Assembly (NCBI GenBank): GCA_947441695.1
Contig: CANEUK010000074.1
Location: 1 to 7,146, forward strand
Length of the DNA: 7,146 nucleotides
Origin: Rickettsiales bacterium
GTDB lineage: Bacteria > Pseudomonadota > Alphaproteobacteria > Rickettsiales > UBA1997
Direction: 5' to 3'
Numbering within the stretch: position 1 is the first letter of the stretch; the number at the start of each line of letters is the position of its first letter. Of this stretch, positions 6,595 through 7,146 are shown one piece after another. Both the position numbers and the translations under genes were made by a program. Under the pieces are notes generated by a model. The model ran no database searches. It was not told the origin of the DNA and was given only the letters and a program-made list of their open reading frames with translations.

Positions 6595-7146
6595 TTAAAT
6601 TTCAATTAACTGAATTTTTTTTTCACTTAAATAAGCTTGTGGAACTAAGCTAGAACTAGTTGCGCTAAAAAAAGTTTGTAAATTTATGTTGTTGATTTCT
6701 TGAAATAAATCCTCTTTTCGCTGCTCGTCTAAATGCGAAACCACTTCGTCAAAAATCAAAATTGTTGGTTGATTTTTGTAGGTAGCCGAAATTTTGGCGC
6801 GAGCTAAGGTAATTCCAATCATGATTGCTTTTTGTTCGCCAGTTGAAGAGCGGGTGGCCGACATATTTTTGGGTAAAAAAATTGCGTCAAAATCGCCGCG
6901 ATGCACGCCAAAATTGGTTTTAAAGCTAGTTAAATCTAGTGCGCGATTTTGCCGCAATTTGTTTTTGTAAAATGTTTCGAGTTCAACCGCGCTTTGGGTT
7001 GCTGTAGAATTTTCAATTTCGCCTAAAACTTGTAATTTTGGTTGTGGAAAATTTGACGAAAAAGATGCGATAGCTTTGTTAAAAAAATCAACAGCTTCGA
7101 GCCTTGCAAATGCAATAGCCACCCCAAGGTCAACAATTTTATTTTC
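6595..7146 (-). CDS. recF: DNA replication and repair protein RecF, C-terminal part (5' end beyond window)
   Basis: RecF is an SMC/ABC-type ATPase that, with RecO and RecR, helps load RecA at gaps behind stalled replication forks. The 183 residues present are the C-terminal half; the family is about 360-380 residues. The frame stays open to the right edge, beginning ENKIVDLGVAIAFARLEAVD, so the true start lies outside. The GTG at 7120-7122 is an internal valine, not a start. Counting from the edge, the family GPHRxD-type motif appears as GVHRGD (about 80-85), the ABC signature as STGEQK (about 101-106), Walker B as ILIFDE (about 129-134) and the D-loop region as SHLDEQR (about 137-143). The Walker A part is off the window. 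It overlaps nothing and is followed 11 nt later by panE, suggesting a shared transcript. Arginine codon use resembles panE and uvrB, consistent with core genome. Confidence 0.93.
   Translation of the reverse strand, partial: ENKIVDLGVAIAFARLEAVDFFNKAIASFSSNFPQPKLQVLGEIENSTATQSAVELETFYKNKLRQNRALDLTSFKTNFGVHRGDFDAIFLPKNMSATRSSTGEQKAIMIGITLARAKISATYKNQPTILIFDEVVSHLDEQRKEDLFQEINNINLQTFFSATSSSLVPQAYLSEKKIQLIEI

Noticed and set aside
7120..7122. GTG as the start of a complete 175-residue gene
   Set aside because: The frame continues to the window edge with residues that fit the RecF family before the GTG, so this codon is an internal valine in a truncated recF.

Overview
The window looks like chromosomal DNA from an AT-rich alphaproteobacterium, perhaps of the Rickettsiales/Holosporales kind. 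The evidence is an elongator tRNA-Met of the alphaproteobacterial type (GGCGGGATAGCTC start, anticodon CAT, encoded CCA, G1:U72 pair), a UvrB with alphaproteobacterial-looking motifs, low GC, and starts with little or no Shine-Dalgarno sequence. The lineage is an inference; I could not run a phylogeny.

Layout: a secreted metzincin-like metalloprotease (31-942, minus) is divergent from uvrB (1011-2993, plus). Then come a 163-bp spacer, tRNA-Met(CAT) (3157-3232, plus), and about 300 bp without a convincing gene but rich in small inverted repeats. On the minus strand, in transcription order, lie recF (cut by the right edge, 7146-6595), panE (6583-5672, 11 nt after recF) and a 677-aa beta-lactamase-fold serine hydrolase (5564-3531). 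A pair of hairpins separates panE from the hydrolase.

How the genes relate: uvrB and recF are housekeeping DNA-repair genes and panE makes pantoate for coenzyme A. They share a codon style (CGN arginine) and look like core genome. The metalloprotease and the serine hydrolase use mainly AGA/AGG (plus CGA) for arginine, lack close functional ties to their neighbours, and look like accessory or faster-evolving genes. I see no CRISPR array, insertion sequence, phage module or complete defence cassette. The items most worth following are the hydrolase (no export signal, shortened N-terminal lobe, about 300-residue unrecognised C-terminal part), the metalloprotease (zinc motif with one extra residue), and the structured element at about 3240-3530. 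None of these amounts to a demonstrated new system.
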